Shown in pieces: positions 1 to 6,439 of a stretch of DNA of 64,000 bases (position 1 is its first letter; each line of letters starts with the position of its first letter). The DNA is from Gammaproteobacteria bacterium (GTDB lineage Bacteria > Pseudomonadota > Gammaproteobacteria > Enterobacterales > Permianibacteraceae): the NCBI GenBank assembly GCA_016182845.1, contig JACPFT010000016.1:62001-126000 (forward strand). The letters run 5' to 3'. The notes under the pieces were generated by a model, which saw only the letters and a list, made by a program, of their open reading frames with translations, was not told the DNA's origin and ran no database searches. The position numbers and the translations under genes are program-made.

Positions 1-858
1 GTTGGCCTGCTCGAAGTTCGGCCCTTCCAGGAAATAGCCGCCGCCCTCGGGCGCGAAGAACAGCACGATGCTGAACACGATCAGGAAGCCGACCACGCCC
101 ATGATGTCCTTGACGGAGTAGTAGGGGTGGAAGGGAATGCCGTCCAGGGGCTTGCCATGGGCATCCAGCTTGTCCTTGATCTCGATGCCGTCCGGGTTGT
201 TGGAGCCGACATGGTGCAGGGCCACGATGTGCAGGAACACCACGCCGACAATGGCCAGCGGCAGGGCGATGACGTGCAGGGCGAAGAAGCGGTTCAGGGT
301 CGCACCGGAGACCACGAAGTCGCCGCGGATCCACACGCCCAGGTCTTCACCGATGACCGGAATGGAGGAGAACAGGTTGATGATCACCTGGGCGCCCCAG
401 AAGGACATCTGGCCCCAGGGCAGCAGATAGCCCATGAAGGCTTCGGCCATCAGCAGCAGGAAGATGACCATGCCGATGATCCACAGCAGCTCGCGCGGCT
501 GCTTGAAGGAGCCGTACATCAGGCCGCGGAACATGTGCAGATAGACCACCACGAAGAACGCGGAGGCACCGGTGGAGTGCAGGTAGCGGATCAGCCAGCC
601 CCATTCCACGTCGCGCATGATGTATTCCACCGAGGCGAAGGCGCCTTCGGCGGAGGGGTTGAAGTTCATGGTCAGCCAGATGCCGGTCAGGATCTGATTG
701 ACCAGAACCAGCATGGCCAGGGAGCCGAAGAAATACCAGAAATTGAAGTTCTTCGGGGCCTGGTACTGGGCCAGGTGGGCATTCCAGGTCTCGATCAGCG
801 GAAAGCGCGAATCGAACCAGCCCAGGAGGCCCTTGGCCTCACTCTGCTTGAAAGCCAT
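1..858 (-). CDS. petB: Cytochrome b of the bc1 complex (3' end cut by window edge)
   Basis: Quinol-oxidising membrane subunit of ubiquinol:cytochrome c reductase, carrying the two b haems in the inner membrane. The visible 286 codons begin [10 protein letters not shown] and include the first helices with the haem-ligand region (RYLHSTGASAFF), the MGYLLPWGQMSFWGA stretch typical of cytochrome b, and a later helix with paired histidines. The PEW-type quinol-site motif appears as APEGGGYFLEG. The C-terminus lies beyond position 1. The start codon overlaps the petA stop (TAATG), so the two are translationally coupled. petC (cytochrome c1) would be expected just outside the window. The identification is secure. 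Confidence 0.96.
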   Translation of the reverse strand, partial: MAFKQSEAKGLLGWFDSRFPLIETWNAHLAQYQAPKNFNFWYFFGSLAMLVLVNQILTGIWLTMNFNPSAEGAFASVEYIMRDVEWGWLIRYLHSTGASAFFVVVYLHMFRGLMYGSFKQPRELLWIIGMVIFLLLMAEAFMGYLLPWGQMSFWGAQVIINLFSSIPVIGEDLGVWIRGDFVVSGATLNRFFALHVIALPLAIVGVVFLHIVALHHVGSNNPDGIEIKDKLDAHGKPLDGIPFHPYYSVKDIMGVVGFLIVFSIVLFFAPEGGGYFLEGPNFEQAN

Positions 859-1448
859 TATGCCGCCTCCTGATCAACGCCGATCATGAGCTGGGTGTCG
901 CTCAGGAACTTATGGGGCGGCACGCGCAGGTTCTGCTGGGCAGGCACGCCCGAGAACACGCGGCCGGCCAGATCGAAGCGGGAACCGTGGCAGGGGCAGA
1001 AGAAGCCGCCTTCCACGCCTTCCACCACGGCATTCAGCTCTTTCTGATACAGCGGGGAACAGCCCAGGTGGGTGCAGATGCCGATCAGGATGGCGTATTC
1101 CGGCTTGATGGAACGGTAGGCATTCTTGGCATAAGCCGGCTGCTGCTCTTCTTCGGCGGACTCCGGGTCCTTCAGCTTGTCACCGATGCCATCCAGGTTC
1201 TTCAGCACATTGTCGGGGCGGCGCACGATCCAGATGGGCTGGCCGCGCCATTCCACCACCAGGCGCTCGCCGACCTGCAGCTTGCTGATATCGGCCTGCA
1301 CCGGAGCACCCGCGGCTTGCGCCTTGGCACTGGGTTTCCAGGAAGCCAGGAAAGGATATGCGACAAACGCGCCCCCGATCGCACCGACCACGCCGGTCGC
1401 AGCGGTCAGGAAACGGCGACGCCCGGTATCAACCGCGTCGTTACTCAT
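858..1448 (-). CDS. petA: Rieske [2Fe-2S] subunit of the bc1 complex
   Basis: Iron-sulphur subunit that passes an electron from quinol to cytochrome c1. The protein has 196 aa. It opens with a twin-arginine-type motif (GRRRFLTAA, residues 9-17) and one membrane anchor. The cluster boxes are CTHLGC (125-130) and CPCHGS (151-156); Cys125, His127, Cys151 and His154 would be the ligands and Cys130/Cys153 the disulphide. The start is preceded by GGGAG seven bases upstream. It is the first gene of the petA-petB operon. The length is normal for the bacterial family. Confidence 0.97.
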   Translation of the reverse strand: MSNDAVDTGRRRFLTAATGVVGAIGGAFVAYPFLASWKPSAKAQAAGAPVQADISKLQVGERLVVEWRGQPIWIVRRPDNVLKNLDGIGDKLKDPESAEEEQQPAYAKNAYRSIKPEYAILIGICTHLGCSPLYQKELNAVVEGVEGGFFCPCHGSRFDLAGRVFSGVPAQQNLRVPPHKFLSDTQLMIGVDQEAA

Positions 1449-1863
1449 GGAAATCTCCCCATCGGAGTGGTTAGCTCGAAGAACCTGCCTAGGGCAGCTT
1501 GATCGTTATTATTTTGTCCTCACCCGAGCCCCGGCGTGTGCGGGAATGGATCGAGGGATCAAAGCTGGCTGATGATAAAGAAAAGCGGGCAAGCACGCAA
1601 CGCGCCAGGGCGCTTTGACGCAGGGCAAGGCAGGAAAAGCGCGCCGACAACGAATCCTTGCGCTGTGGCAAGAATGCATGCGTTTTCAAGATGGAGCAGC
1701 AGGGTTGCGGCGGCAAGCCTAGGAATACGCATGGGATTTTTTCTGGCAAGGAAATGCTCAGCCATGCCAGACCTGGCCACCGGGGGTTTCGCCGACGCCG
1801 GCACTCCCTATTTCACCCGGCGGCGCGGCGCCAAGGGTCCCGCCTTTGCCGAAAAACACGCAT
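1449..1863. other. Non-coding stretch upstream of petA
   Basis: About 415 bases between petA and the tRNA-Gln terminator. Short open frames exist on both strands, but none has a ribosome-binding site, a recognisable domain or gene-like composition. It presumably holds the pet operon promoter. An AT-rich patch near 1506-1520 is the best place for a -10 element, but I see no convincing -35. A small hairpin (CTGCC-CTA-GGCAG, near 1485-1497) lies in the likely petA leader. Confidence 0.5.
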
Positions 1864-1888
1864 AAAAAAACCCGGCCTTTCGGCCGGG
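1864..1888 (-). terminator. Rho-independent terminator of tRNA-Gln
   Basis: On the minus strand a 7-bp GC stem (CCCGGCC/GGCCGGG with a TTTC-type loop, 1871-1888) is followed at once by seven T residues (1870-1864). It begins nine bases after the tRNA 3' CCA. This is a textbook intrinsic terminator. Confidence 0.9.
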
Positions 1889-1896
1889 TCTCTTTA

Positions 1897-1970
1897 TGGC
1901 TGGGGGACTAGGATTCGAACCTAGATAAACGGAGTCAGAGTCCGTTGTCCTGCCGTTAGACGATCCCCCA
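1897..1970 (-). tRNA. glnT: tRNA-Gln (anticodon CTG)
   Basis: A 74-nt cloverleaf. The acceptor arm TGGGGGA pairs with TCCCCCA, followed by the G discriminator and an encoded CCA end. The T arm is CTAGGTTCGAATCCTAG. The anticodon stem ACGGA/TCCGT encloses the 7-base loop CTCTGAC, giving anticodon CUG, which reads CAG. It lies downstream of rpsI with its own promoter and terminator. The gene symbol is only indicative. Confidence 0.93.
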
Positions 1971-1997
1971 ATAAACCATTGCGTTCTAAGTGCGCGT

Positions 1998-2026
1998 ATT
2001 TTAATAGCCAAATTACTATTTGGCAA
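1998..2026 (-). promoter_or_regulatory. Sigma-70-type promoter for tRNA-Gln, overlapping the rpsI terminator hairpin
   Basis: On the minus strand TTGCCA (2026-2021) and TAAAAT (2003-1998) are separated by exactly 17 bases. Transcription would start about 20 bases before the tRNA. The spacer and -35 coincide with a palindrome, GCCAAAT-AGTA-ATTTGGC (2024-2007), that lies just after rpsI and is followed by a T/A-rich run, so the same bases can terminate the rplM-rpsI transcript. Confidence 0.7.
2007..2024 (-). terminator. Likely terminator hairpin after rpsI
   Basis: A perfect 7-bp stem (GCCAAAT/ATTTGGC, loop AGTA) starts about 10 bases after the rpsI stop on the minus strand and is followed by TATTAAAAT. 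The stem is AT-rich for a terminator. It doubles as part of the tRNA-Gln promoter. Confidence 0.55.
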
Positions 2027-2033
2027 GCACTTA

Positions 2034-2426
2034 TTAACGCTTGGAGTACTGCGGACGCTTACGAGCCTTGTGCAGACCAACCTTCTTACGCTCGACCTGA
2101 CGGGCGTCACGAGTGACGTAGCCAGCCTTACGCAGGGCGGGACGCAGGTTCTCGTCGTACTCCATCAGGGCACGGGTGATGCCGTGACGGATGGCGCCGG
2201 CCTGACCGGTGTTGCCGCCGCCTTCGACCGTCACGTAGACGTCGAACTTGTCGGTCATTTCCACCAGTTCGAGCGGCTGACGCACGACCATGCGGGAGGT
2301 TTCGCGGCCGAAGTAAACTTCCAGCTCGCGGCCATTGACGGTGATCTTACCGGAACCCGGGCGCAGGAAAACGCGAGCGGCGGATTCTTTACGGCGACCA
2401 GTACCGTAGAATTGAGTATCGGCCAT
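2034..2426 (-). CDS. rpsI: 30S ribosomal protein S9
   Basis: Small-subunit protein whose C-terminal tail reaches the P-site tRNA. The product has 130 aa, the usual length. The N-terminal [13 protein letters not shown] and the C-terminal [11 protein letters not shown] are diagnostic, and the terminal Lys-Arg is intact. It lies nine bases downstream of rplM and is co-transcribed with it. Confidence 0.98.
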   Translation of the reverse strand: MADTQFYGTGRRKESAARVFLRPGSGKITVNGRELEVYFGRETSRMVVRQPLELVEMTDKFDVYVTVEGGGNTGQAGAIRHGITRALMEYDENLRPALRKAGYVTRDARQVERKKVGLHKARKRPQYSKR

Positions 2427-2435
2427 GATCGTTCC

Positions 2436-2864
2436 TTAGATGTCCAGGACTTTCGGCTGCTGGGCAGCGTGATGATGTTCGGCGCCAGCGTAAACCTTCA
2501 GTTTACGGAACATGGCGCGGCCCAACGGATTCTTGGGCAGCATGCCCTTCACAGCGATCTCCAAAGCACGCTCGGGAGCACGCTGGATCAGCTTTTCGAA
2601 GCTGATTTCCTTGATGCCGCCCGGGAACTCCGAGTGGCTGTAGTACATCTTGTCAGACGCTTTCTTGCCGGTGACGGCAACCTTGTCGGCGTTGATGACG
2701 ATGATGTAGTCGCCGGTGTCCACGTGCGGGGTGAACTCGGCTTTGTGCTTACCGCGTAGACGACGAGCGATTTCGCTCGCGAGGCGGCCTAGGGTCTTGC
2801 CATTGGCATCGACCAGGTACCAGTCGCGTTTGACCGCTTCCGGCTTGGCGCTAAAAGTTTTCAT
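2436..2864 (-). CDS. rplM: 50S ribosomal protein L13
   Basis: Early-assembly large-subunit protein. The 142 aa match the usual length, starting MKTFSAKPE and containing [22 protein letters not shown] and the [10 protein letters not shown] motif region near the C-terminus. A GGAG ribosome-binding site lies seven bases before the ATG. It is the first gene of the rplM-rpsI pair. L13 is known in E. coli to repress its own mRNA, which is relevant to the hairpin-rich leader upstream. Confidence 0.98.
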   Translation of the reverse strand: MKTFSAKPEAVKRDWYLVDANGKTLGRLASEIARRLRGKHKAEFTPHVDTGDYIIVINADKVAVTGKKASDKMYYSHSEFPGGIKEISFEKLIQRAPERALEIAVKGMLPKNPLGRAMFRKLKVYAGAEHHHAAQQPKVLDI

Positions 2865-2880
2865 TACAGGGCTCCAGGCG

Positions 2881-2942
2881 GCTCTTCCTGTGAAAGAGCG
2901 TAAACTCTTTATTCAAGAGCATTAGGCTCTTTCTTTGAGAGC
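2881..2942 (-). promoter_or_regulatory. Structured rplM mRNA leader: three tandem hairpins with shared arms
   Basis: Read on the minus strand, the leader holds GCTCT-7-AGAGC (2942-2926), CTCTT-5-AAGAG closed by a G-T pair (2920-2904) and GCTCTT-7-AAGAGC (2899-2881). The last ends only five bases before the GGAG ribosome-binding site. The arms are nearly identical, so hairpins can exchange partners. This suits an autoregulatory binding site, by L13 on family precedent, but that function is inference. Confidence 0.6.
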
Positions 2943-2947
2943 GCGAA

Positions 2948-2976
2948 ATTCTATACGCAAAAGTCGCCGATGACAA
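2948..2976 (-). promoter_or_regulatory. Sigma-70-type promoter of rplM-rpsI
   Basis: On the minus strand TTGTCA (2976-2971) and TAGAAT (2953-2948) are separated by 17 bases. Transcription would begin near 2941, at the first base of the hairpin leader, giving a 5' UTR of about 77 bases. Confidence 0.75.
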
Positions 2977-3110
2977 TAGCCAGTATTGCCGGCGACGTGT
3001 GTAACCCTTTAAAAACTTCCGCCTAAGAGCTTGGGGGGATGGGAAAGGCGAAAAATCGTGCTAAACGCTTTATCTCAGGGCACTTTTATTATAAAAACTT
3101 TGCAGGGCAT

Positions 3111-3144
3111 TGCCTAGACCCTAGGTCGAGAGACTTTCTAGGCA
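3111..3144 (+). promoter_or_regulatory. Leader palindromes upstream of the HU-like gene
   Basis: TGCCTAGA (3111-3118) pairs perfectly with TCTAGGCA (3137-3144). The same 5' arm can instead form a smaller hairpin, CCTAG-ACC-CTAGG (3113-3125). The AT-rich TTTTATTATAAAA block at 3084-3096 is the likely -10 region, which would place these hairpins at the start of the transcript. A role is inferred, not shown. Confidence 0.35.
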
Positions 3145-3202
3145 CCAGATTCCGCTCGTTTCTTGTCTTCTACCCATCATCACACAATAACGAGGCACCA
3201 CG

Positions 3203-3667
3203 ATGGCTGCGAAAAAACCCACCAGCAAAGACACCAAGGCCCCGGCCAAGAAGGCCGCCGCTCCGGCCGCCAAGAAGGCCCCCGCCGCCAAGCCGGCTGC
3301 AAAGAAGGCCGCTGCCCCTGTCGAAAAGAAGGCCCCGGCCAAGAAGGCCGCCGGTCCCATCGCCGAAGCCTTCAACAAGACCCAGCTGATGAATGAGCTC
3401 GCCGAGAAGACCGGCCTGTCCAAGAAGCAGGTTTCCGGCCTGATGGACGAGCTGGCCGAGATCATGGCCCGCCACGTCACCAAGAAGGGCGCCGGCGCCT
3501 TCACCATGCCTGGCCTGTTCAAGGTATCGGTGGTGCGCAAGCCCGCCACCAAGGCCCGCAAGGGCATCAATCCCTTCACGAAGGAAGAGACCGTGTTCAA
3601 GGCCAAGCCGGCTTCGAATGTCGTGAAGATCCGTCCGCTGAAGAAGCTGAAGGACATGGCGGAGTAA
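3203..3667 (+). CDS. HU-family DNA-binding protein with H1-like lysine/alanine tail
   Basis: Nucleoid-associated protein of 154 aa. Residues 1 to about 52 are a low-complexity tail of repeated PAKKAA/APAAKK units, as in histone-H1-like bacterial proteins. The remainder is an HU/IHF-like fold beginning FNKTQLMNELAEKTGLSKKQ, with a beta-arm region around FTMPGLFKVSVVRKPATKARKG. Classical HU is about 90 aa, so the tail is an extension. It is monocistronic, with a strong terminator just downstream. DNA compaction is inferred from the family. Confidence 0.88.
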   Translation: MAAKKPTSKDTKAPAKKAAAPAAKKAPAAKPAAKKAAAPVEKKAPAKKAAGPIAEAFNKTQLMNELAEKTGLSKKQVSGLMDELAEIMARHVTKKGAGAFTMPGLFKVSVVRKPATKARKGINPFTKEETVFKAKPASNVVKIRPLKKLKDMAE

Positions 3668-3686
3668 GCGCGCCGCTTTCCGCAAG

Positions 3687-3716
3687 CAAGGGGCTTGAAG
3701 GCCCCTTGTTCGTTTT
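3687..3716 (+). terminator. Rho-independent terminator of the HU-like gene
   Basis: An 8-bp stem, CAAGGGGC/GCCCCTTG with loop TTGAAG (3687-3708), is followed by TTCGTTTT. It lies between the convergent HU-like gene and zapE. Confidence 0.85.
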
Positions 3717-3777
3717 GGAGCGCCAATAACCGGAGGAGAAGTGACCCGGATTCCGGCGCGGAGCGCCTTCATCCAGG

Positions 3778-4872
3778 CTACGGGAGGTGCTCCCGGGCAA
3801 GGTAGTCGTGGGACTGCATCTCCTGGAGGCGGCTGAGCGTGCGCTGGTAGACGAAGGTCAACTGCTCCCCGGCGTAGATCCGCTCCATGGGCACGGCCGC
3901 CGAGAGGATCAGCTTGACGTGGCGCTCGTAGAACTCGTCCACCAGACTCACGAAGCGCCTAGCCTGGTCGTCGGTAGCGGTGGTGAGCTGGGGCAGATTG
4001 GCGATGAGCACGGTGTGGAACAGGCGCGAGATCTCGATATAGTCCGCCTGGCCGCGCGGACCGTCGCAGAGCGCGGCGAACTCGAACCAGGCCACGCCCT
4101 CGGCGCATTTCACCGTGGCGATGTCGCGGTTCTCAATCTTCAGCACCTGCCCAATATGGCCCGGCTCCCCGGCTAGGCTCTCGAAGCTGCGGTTCAGGCT
4201 GGCATCGGCGCTCTCATCCAAAGGGCAGTGATAGAGCTCGGCCTGCTCCAGGCTGCGCAAGCGGTAATCCACCCCGCCGTCGACGTTGACGATCTGGCAG
4301 TGCCGCTTGATCAGGGCGATGGCCGGCAGGAAGCGGTCTCGCTGCAGGCCGTTCCGATACAACTCGTCGGGGGGGATGTTGGAGGTGGCCACCAGGGTCA
4401 CACCCTCAGCGAACAGGCGCTCGAACAGGCCGCCCAGGAGCATGGCATCGGTGATGTCCGAGACATAGAACTCGTCGAAGCAAATGACCCGGCAGCCCTG
4501 GGCGAACTCGGCGGCGATGGCCTGCAGCGGGTTTTCCCTGCCCTTGAGGCGTTTCAGTTCCTGGTGGACCCAGTGCATGAAGCGGTGGAAGTGCAGGCGC
4601 TTCTTCTCGGCGAACGGCAGGCAGGCGAAGAAGGTGTCCATCAGATAGGTCTTGCCGCGCCCTACCCCGCCCCAGAAATACAAGCCGCGCACCGGCTCGG
4701 GCGCGCGCCACAGGCCCTTGAGCCGGGCCGCCCAGCCCTGTCCGGCATCCAGGCGCTGGCAGAGGCTCCGGTGCAGGGCCTCCAGATGCTCGACCGCCAT
4801 GGCCTGGGCCGGATCGGCACGAAAACCGTTCCTTTGCAGGTCTGCCTGGTAGCGCGTCAGCGGCGTGCTCAT
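3778..4872 (-). CDS. zapE: Cell division ATPase ZapE (AFG1 family)
   Basis: AAA-type P-loop ATPase that acts at the FtsZ ring under stress conditions in E. coli. The protein has 364 aa. The Walker A motif is GGVGRGKT (68-75) and the Walker B region is VICFDEF (about residues 128-134), followed by VSDITDAMLLGGLF. The C-terminal part includes VSLVDEFYERHVKL, typical of the family. In E. coli zapE neighbours rplM-rpsI and zapG-degQ-degS, the same neighbourhood as here. Confidence 0.95.
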   Translation of the reverse strand: MSTPLTRYQADLQRNGFRADPAQAMAVEHLEALHRSLCQRLDAGQGWAARLKGLWRAPEPVRGLYFWGGVGRGKTYLMDTFFACLPFAEKKRLHFHRFMHWVHQELKRLKGRENPLQAIAAEFAQGCRVICFDEFYVSDITDAMLLGGLFERLFAEGVTLVATSNIPPDELYRNGLQRDRFLPAIALIKRHCQIVNVDGGVDYRLRSLEQAELYHCPLDESADASLNRSFESLAGEPGHIGQVLKIENRDIATVKCAEGVAWFEFAALCDGPRGQADYIEISRLFHTVLIANLPQLTTATDDQARRFVSLVDEFYERHVKLILSAAVPMERIYAGEQLTFVYQRTLSRLQEMQSHDYLAREHLP

Positions 4873-4878
4873 CGGAGG

Positions 4879-4926
4879 CCCCTCTCCCGGCGCTGCGCGC
4901 CACCCTCCCCCGCGCAGGGGGGAGGG
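4879..4926. repeat. CCCCTCTCCC-type palindromic repeat (degenerate copy)
   Basis: CCCCTCTCCC (4879-4888) is followed by a CCCTCCCCC/GGGGGGAGGG stem (4903-4926), between the hydrolase and zapE. It resembles the cleaner copies at 21338-21362 and 46227-46251. Confidence 0.45.
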
Positions 4927-4954
4927 CCAAGAAGCTGGCGGCGCTGCGCGATGC

Positions 4955-5629
4955 TCATCGACCCACCCGCGCCGGCACGGCCGCCGCGTAGTGCGAGGCG
5001 ATGGTCTCGCGCAGGGCGATCAGCTTGCCGTGGAAGAAGTGCCCGGTGTCCGGGTAGCGCACCAGCTTGGCCGGCGGCGTCATGTCATCCAACCAGGCGA
5101 ACACCGCCGCCGGGGAGACCACCTCGTCGGCCTCGGGCATGATCACGAGCCAGGGACAGGCCGGCCGTTGAAAATCGCTGAAATCGAAGCGGTGCACCGG
5201 CGGCGCCACCGACAGGATCTGGCGCACCGGCCGGCGCGCGGCGGCCAGGAGGCTGGTGTAGGCGCCGAAGGAGAAGCCGGCCAGCCACTGCTCGTAGCCG
5301 GGGAACTGGGCTTCGGCCCAGGCCAGGGCGGCGAGGATGTCCTCGGTCTCGCCACGGCCCTCGTCCCAGGCGCCCTCGCTCAAGCCGGTGCCGCGAAAAT
5401 TGAAGCGCAGGCTGGGCAGGCCCAGGCCGGTGAAGGCCTTGGCCACGCTGTGGATGACCTTGTTGGTCATGGTGCCGCCGTGCTGGGGATGGGGATGGCA
5501 GCAGACCACCAGGGCCGGGCGCTCCTCGCTCCGCTCGGGACGCATGAGCACCGCCTCCAGCCGACCGGCCGGTCCCGGCAGTTCGCAGCGGGTTTCGCCC
5601 GGGGCAAAGGTCTCGGCAGGCAGGCTCAC
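4955..5629 (-). CDS. Alpha/beta hydrolase (COG2945-like)
   Basis: Cytoplasmic serine hydrolase-like protein of 224 aa, substrate unknown. It shows CCHPHPQHGGTMTNKV near the N-terminus, an RFNFRGTGLSEG strand-loop, the nucleophile elbow GFSFGA, an acidic residue in PEADEVVSP and the late histidine in YPDTGHFFHG, which together complete a Ser-Asp-His triad. I chose GTG at 5629 because GGAG lies six bases upstream and homologues begin near this point. Upstream ATG codons would add 13 or 19 residues. It lies between zapE and zapG and may share the zapE transcript. Confidence 0.82.
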   Translation of the reverse strand: MSLPAETFAPGETRCELPGPAGRLEAVLMRPERSEERPALVVCCHPHPQHGGTMTNKVIHSVAKAFTGLGLPSLRFNFRGTGLSEGAWDEGRGETEDILAALAWAEAQFPGYEQWLAGFSFGAYTSLLAAARRPVRQILSVAPPVHRFDFSDFQRPACPWLVIMPEADEVVSPAAVFAWLDDMTPPAKLVRYPDTGHFFHGKLIALRETIASHYAAAVPARVGR

Positions 5630-5723
5630 GGCGGACTCCACGACTAAGGAATAAGAAAAGGCGCGCATTTTCGCACGGACTCGCACCGAGAACCAAGCCG
5701 CTGCCTCGTTGGGTGGAATAGCC

Positions 5724-5759
5724 TATAATCGCCGGCTTCCGGCACGCCCCCCCCCCCCC
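5724..5759 (+). promoter_or_regulatory. TATAAT box followed by a 13-base poly-C tract
   Basis: A perfect TATAAT (5724-5729) has only a poor -35 match 17 bases upstream. Eighteen bases further on is an uninterrupted run of 13 C residues (5747-5759). Both lie between the divergent hydrolase and zapG. They could drive zapG with a leader of about 170 bases. Homopolymers this long are slippage-prone. Confidence 0.4.
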
Positions 5760-5904
5760 ATGCGCCGGAGGGAGAACATTCAGGCCTTGCTCAGTTCGCC
5801 GGGCCTAGCCTGGGAAGGCTCGCGGTTTCGCCGGGCAGCTGGGTTTTACCGAGAAACTGGGTTTTAATTATAGATAGCGCGACGCGCGAATCTGGGAGTC
5901 CGTC

Positions 5905-6378
5905 ATGAGCATTCTTACCGGCCTGTTGTTGGCCGCCCTGGCCTGCGTGGTGGGCTTTTTCATCGGCCGCCAGTCGGCGCCGGGTAAGCAGGAAGCCGGC
6001 GAGCTGAAGAACCAGCTGGCCGCCGCCGACAAGGCGCTCCATGACTACCGCCACGACGTCAACCAGCATTTCCAGCAGACGGCCCATCTGATCGGCCGGC
6101 TCACCGAGAACCACCGCCAGCTCTACCAGCACCTGGCCATCGGCGCCCATGAACTGACCCAGGACGGCCAGGCCGCGCGCCTGTACCGCCCGGAGCAACT
6201 GGGCCTGCAGAGCCGGGAGGAGCCCCAGGCCACCGCCCCCATGCCCGCCGAGGCGGCCATGGACAGCGAACTCCACGAGACCTATGCGCAGCCCAGCGCC
6301 GCCACCGCCCCGCGCGACTACGTGCCCCAGTCCCATGGCATCATGGGCAGCGCCACGCCGCAGCCGGAACGGGCCTGA
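5905..6378 (+). CDS. zapG: Inner-membrane cell division / envelope protein ZapG (YhcB, DUF1043)
   Basis: Single-pass inner-membrane protein linked in E. coli to division and envelope growth. The protein has 157 aa. An N-terminal membrane helix (about residues 3-20, ending FFIGR) is followed by a coiled-coil region (about 30-65) with HDYRHDVNQHFQQTAHLIGRLTENHRQLYQHL, the family signature. The C-terminal third is disordered and rich in Ala, Pro and Gln. GGGAG lies upstream of the ATG. It is followed by a terminator and then degQ. Confidence 0.92.
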   Translation: MSILTGLLLAALACVVGFFIGRQSAPGKQEAGELKNQLAAADKALHDYRHDVNQHFQQTAHLIGRLTENHRQLYQHLAIGAHELTQDGQAARLYRPEQLGLQSREEPQATAPMPAEAAMDSELHETYAQPSAATAPRDYVPQSHGIMGSATPQPERA

Positions 6379-6396
6379 GCACGCTTTCCCTGATGA

Positions 6397-6423
6397 CCCC
6401 GGCCACGGCCGGGGTTTTGTTTT
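6397..6423 (+). terminator. Terminator between zapG and degQ
   Basis: CCCCGGC-CACG-GCCGGGG (6397-6414) is followed by TTTTGTTTT. It ends only about 17 bases before the degQ start, so degQ either needs a promoter overlapping this region or depends on read-through. Confidence 0.8.
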
Positions 6424-6439
6424 CGGAGCACGACACGCC

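Noticed and set aside
1536-1924. Short plus-strand open frames between petA and tRNA-Gln
   Set aside because: No ribosome-binding site or gene-like composition; they run into the tRNA terminator.
5760-5867. 35-codon open frame starting right after the poly-C tract
   Set aside because: Tempting as a phase-variable peptide, but it has no upstream Shine-Dalgarno and ends before zapG with no homology I can recognise.
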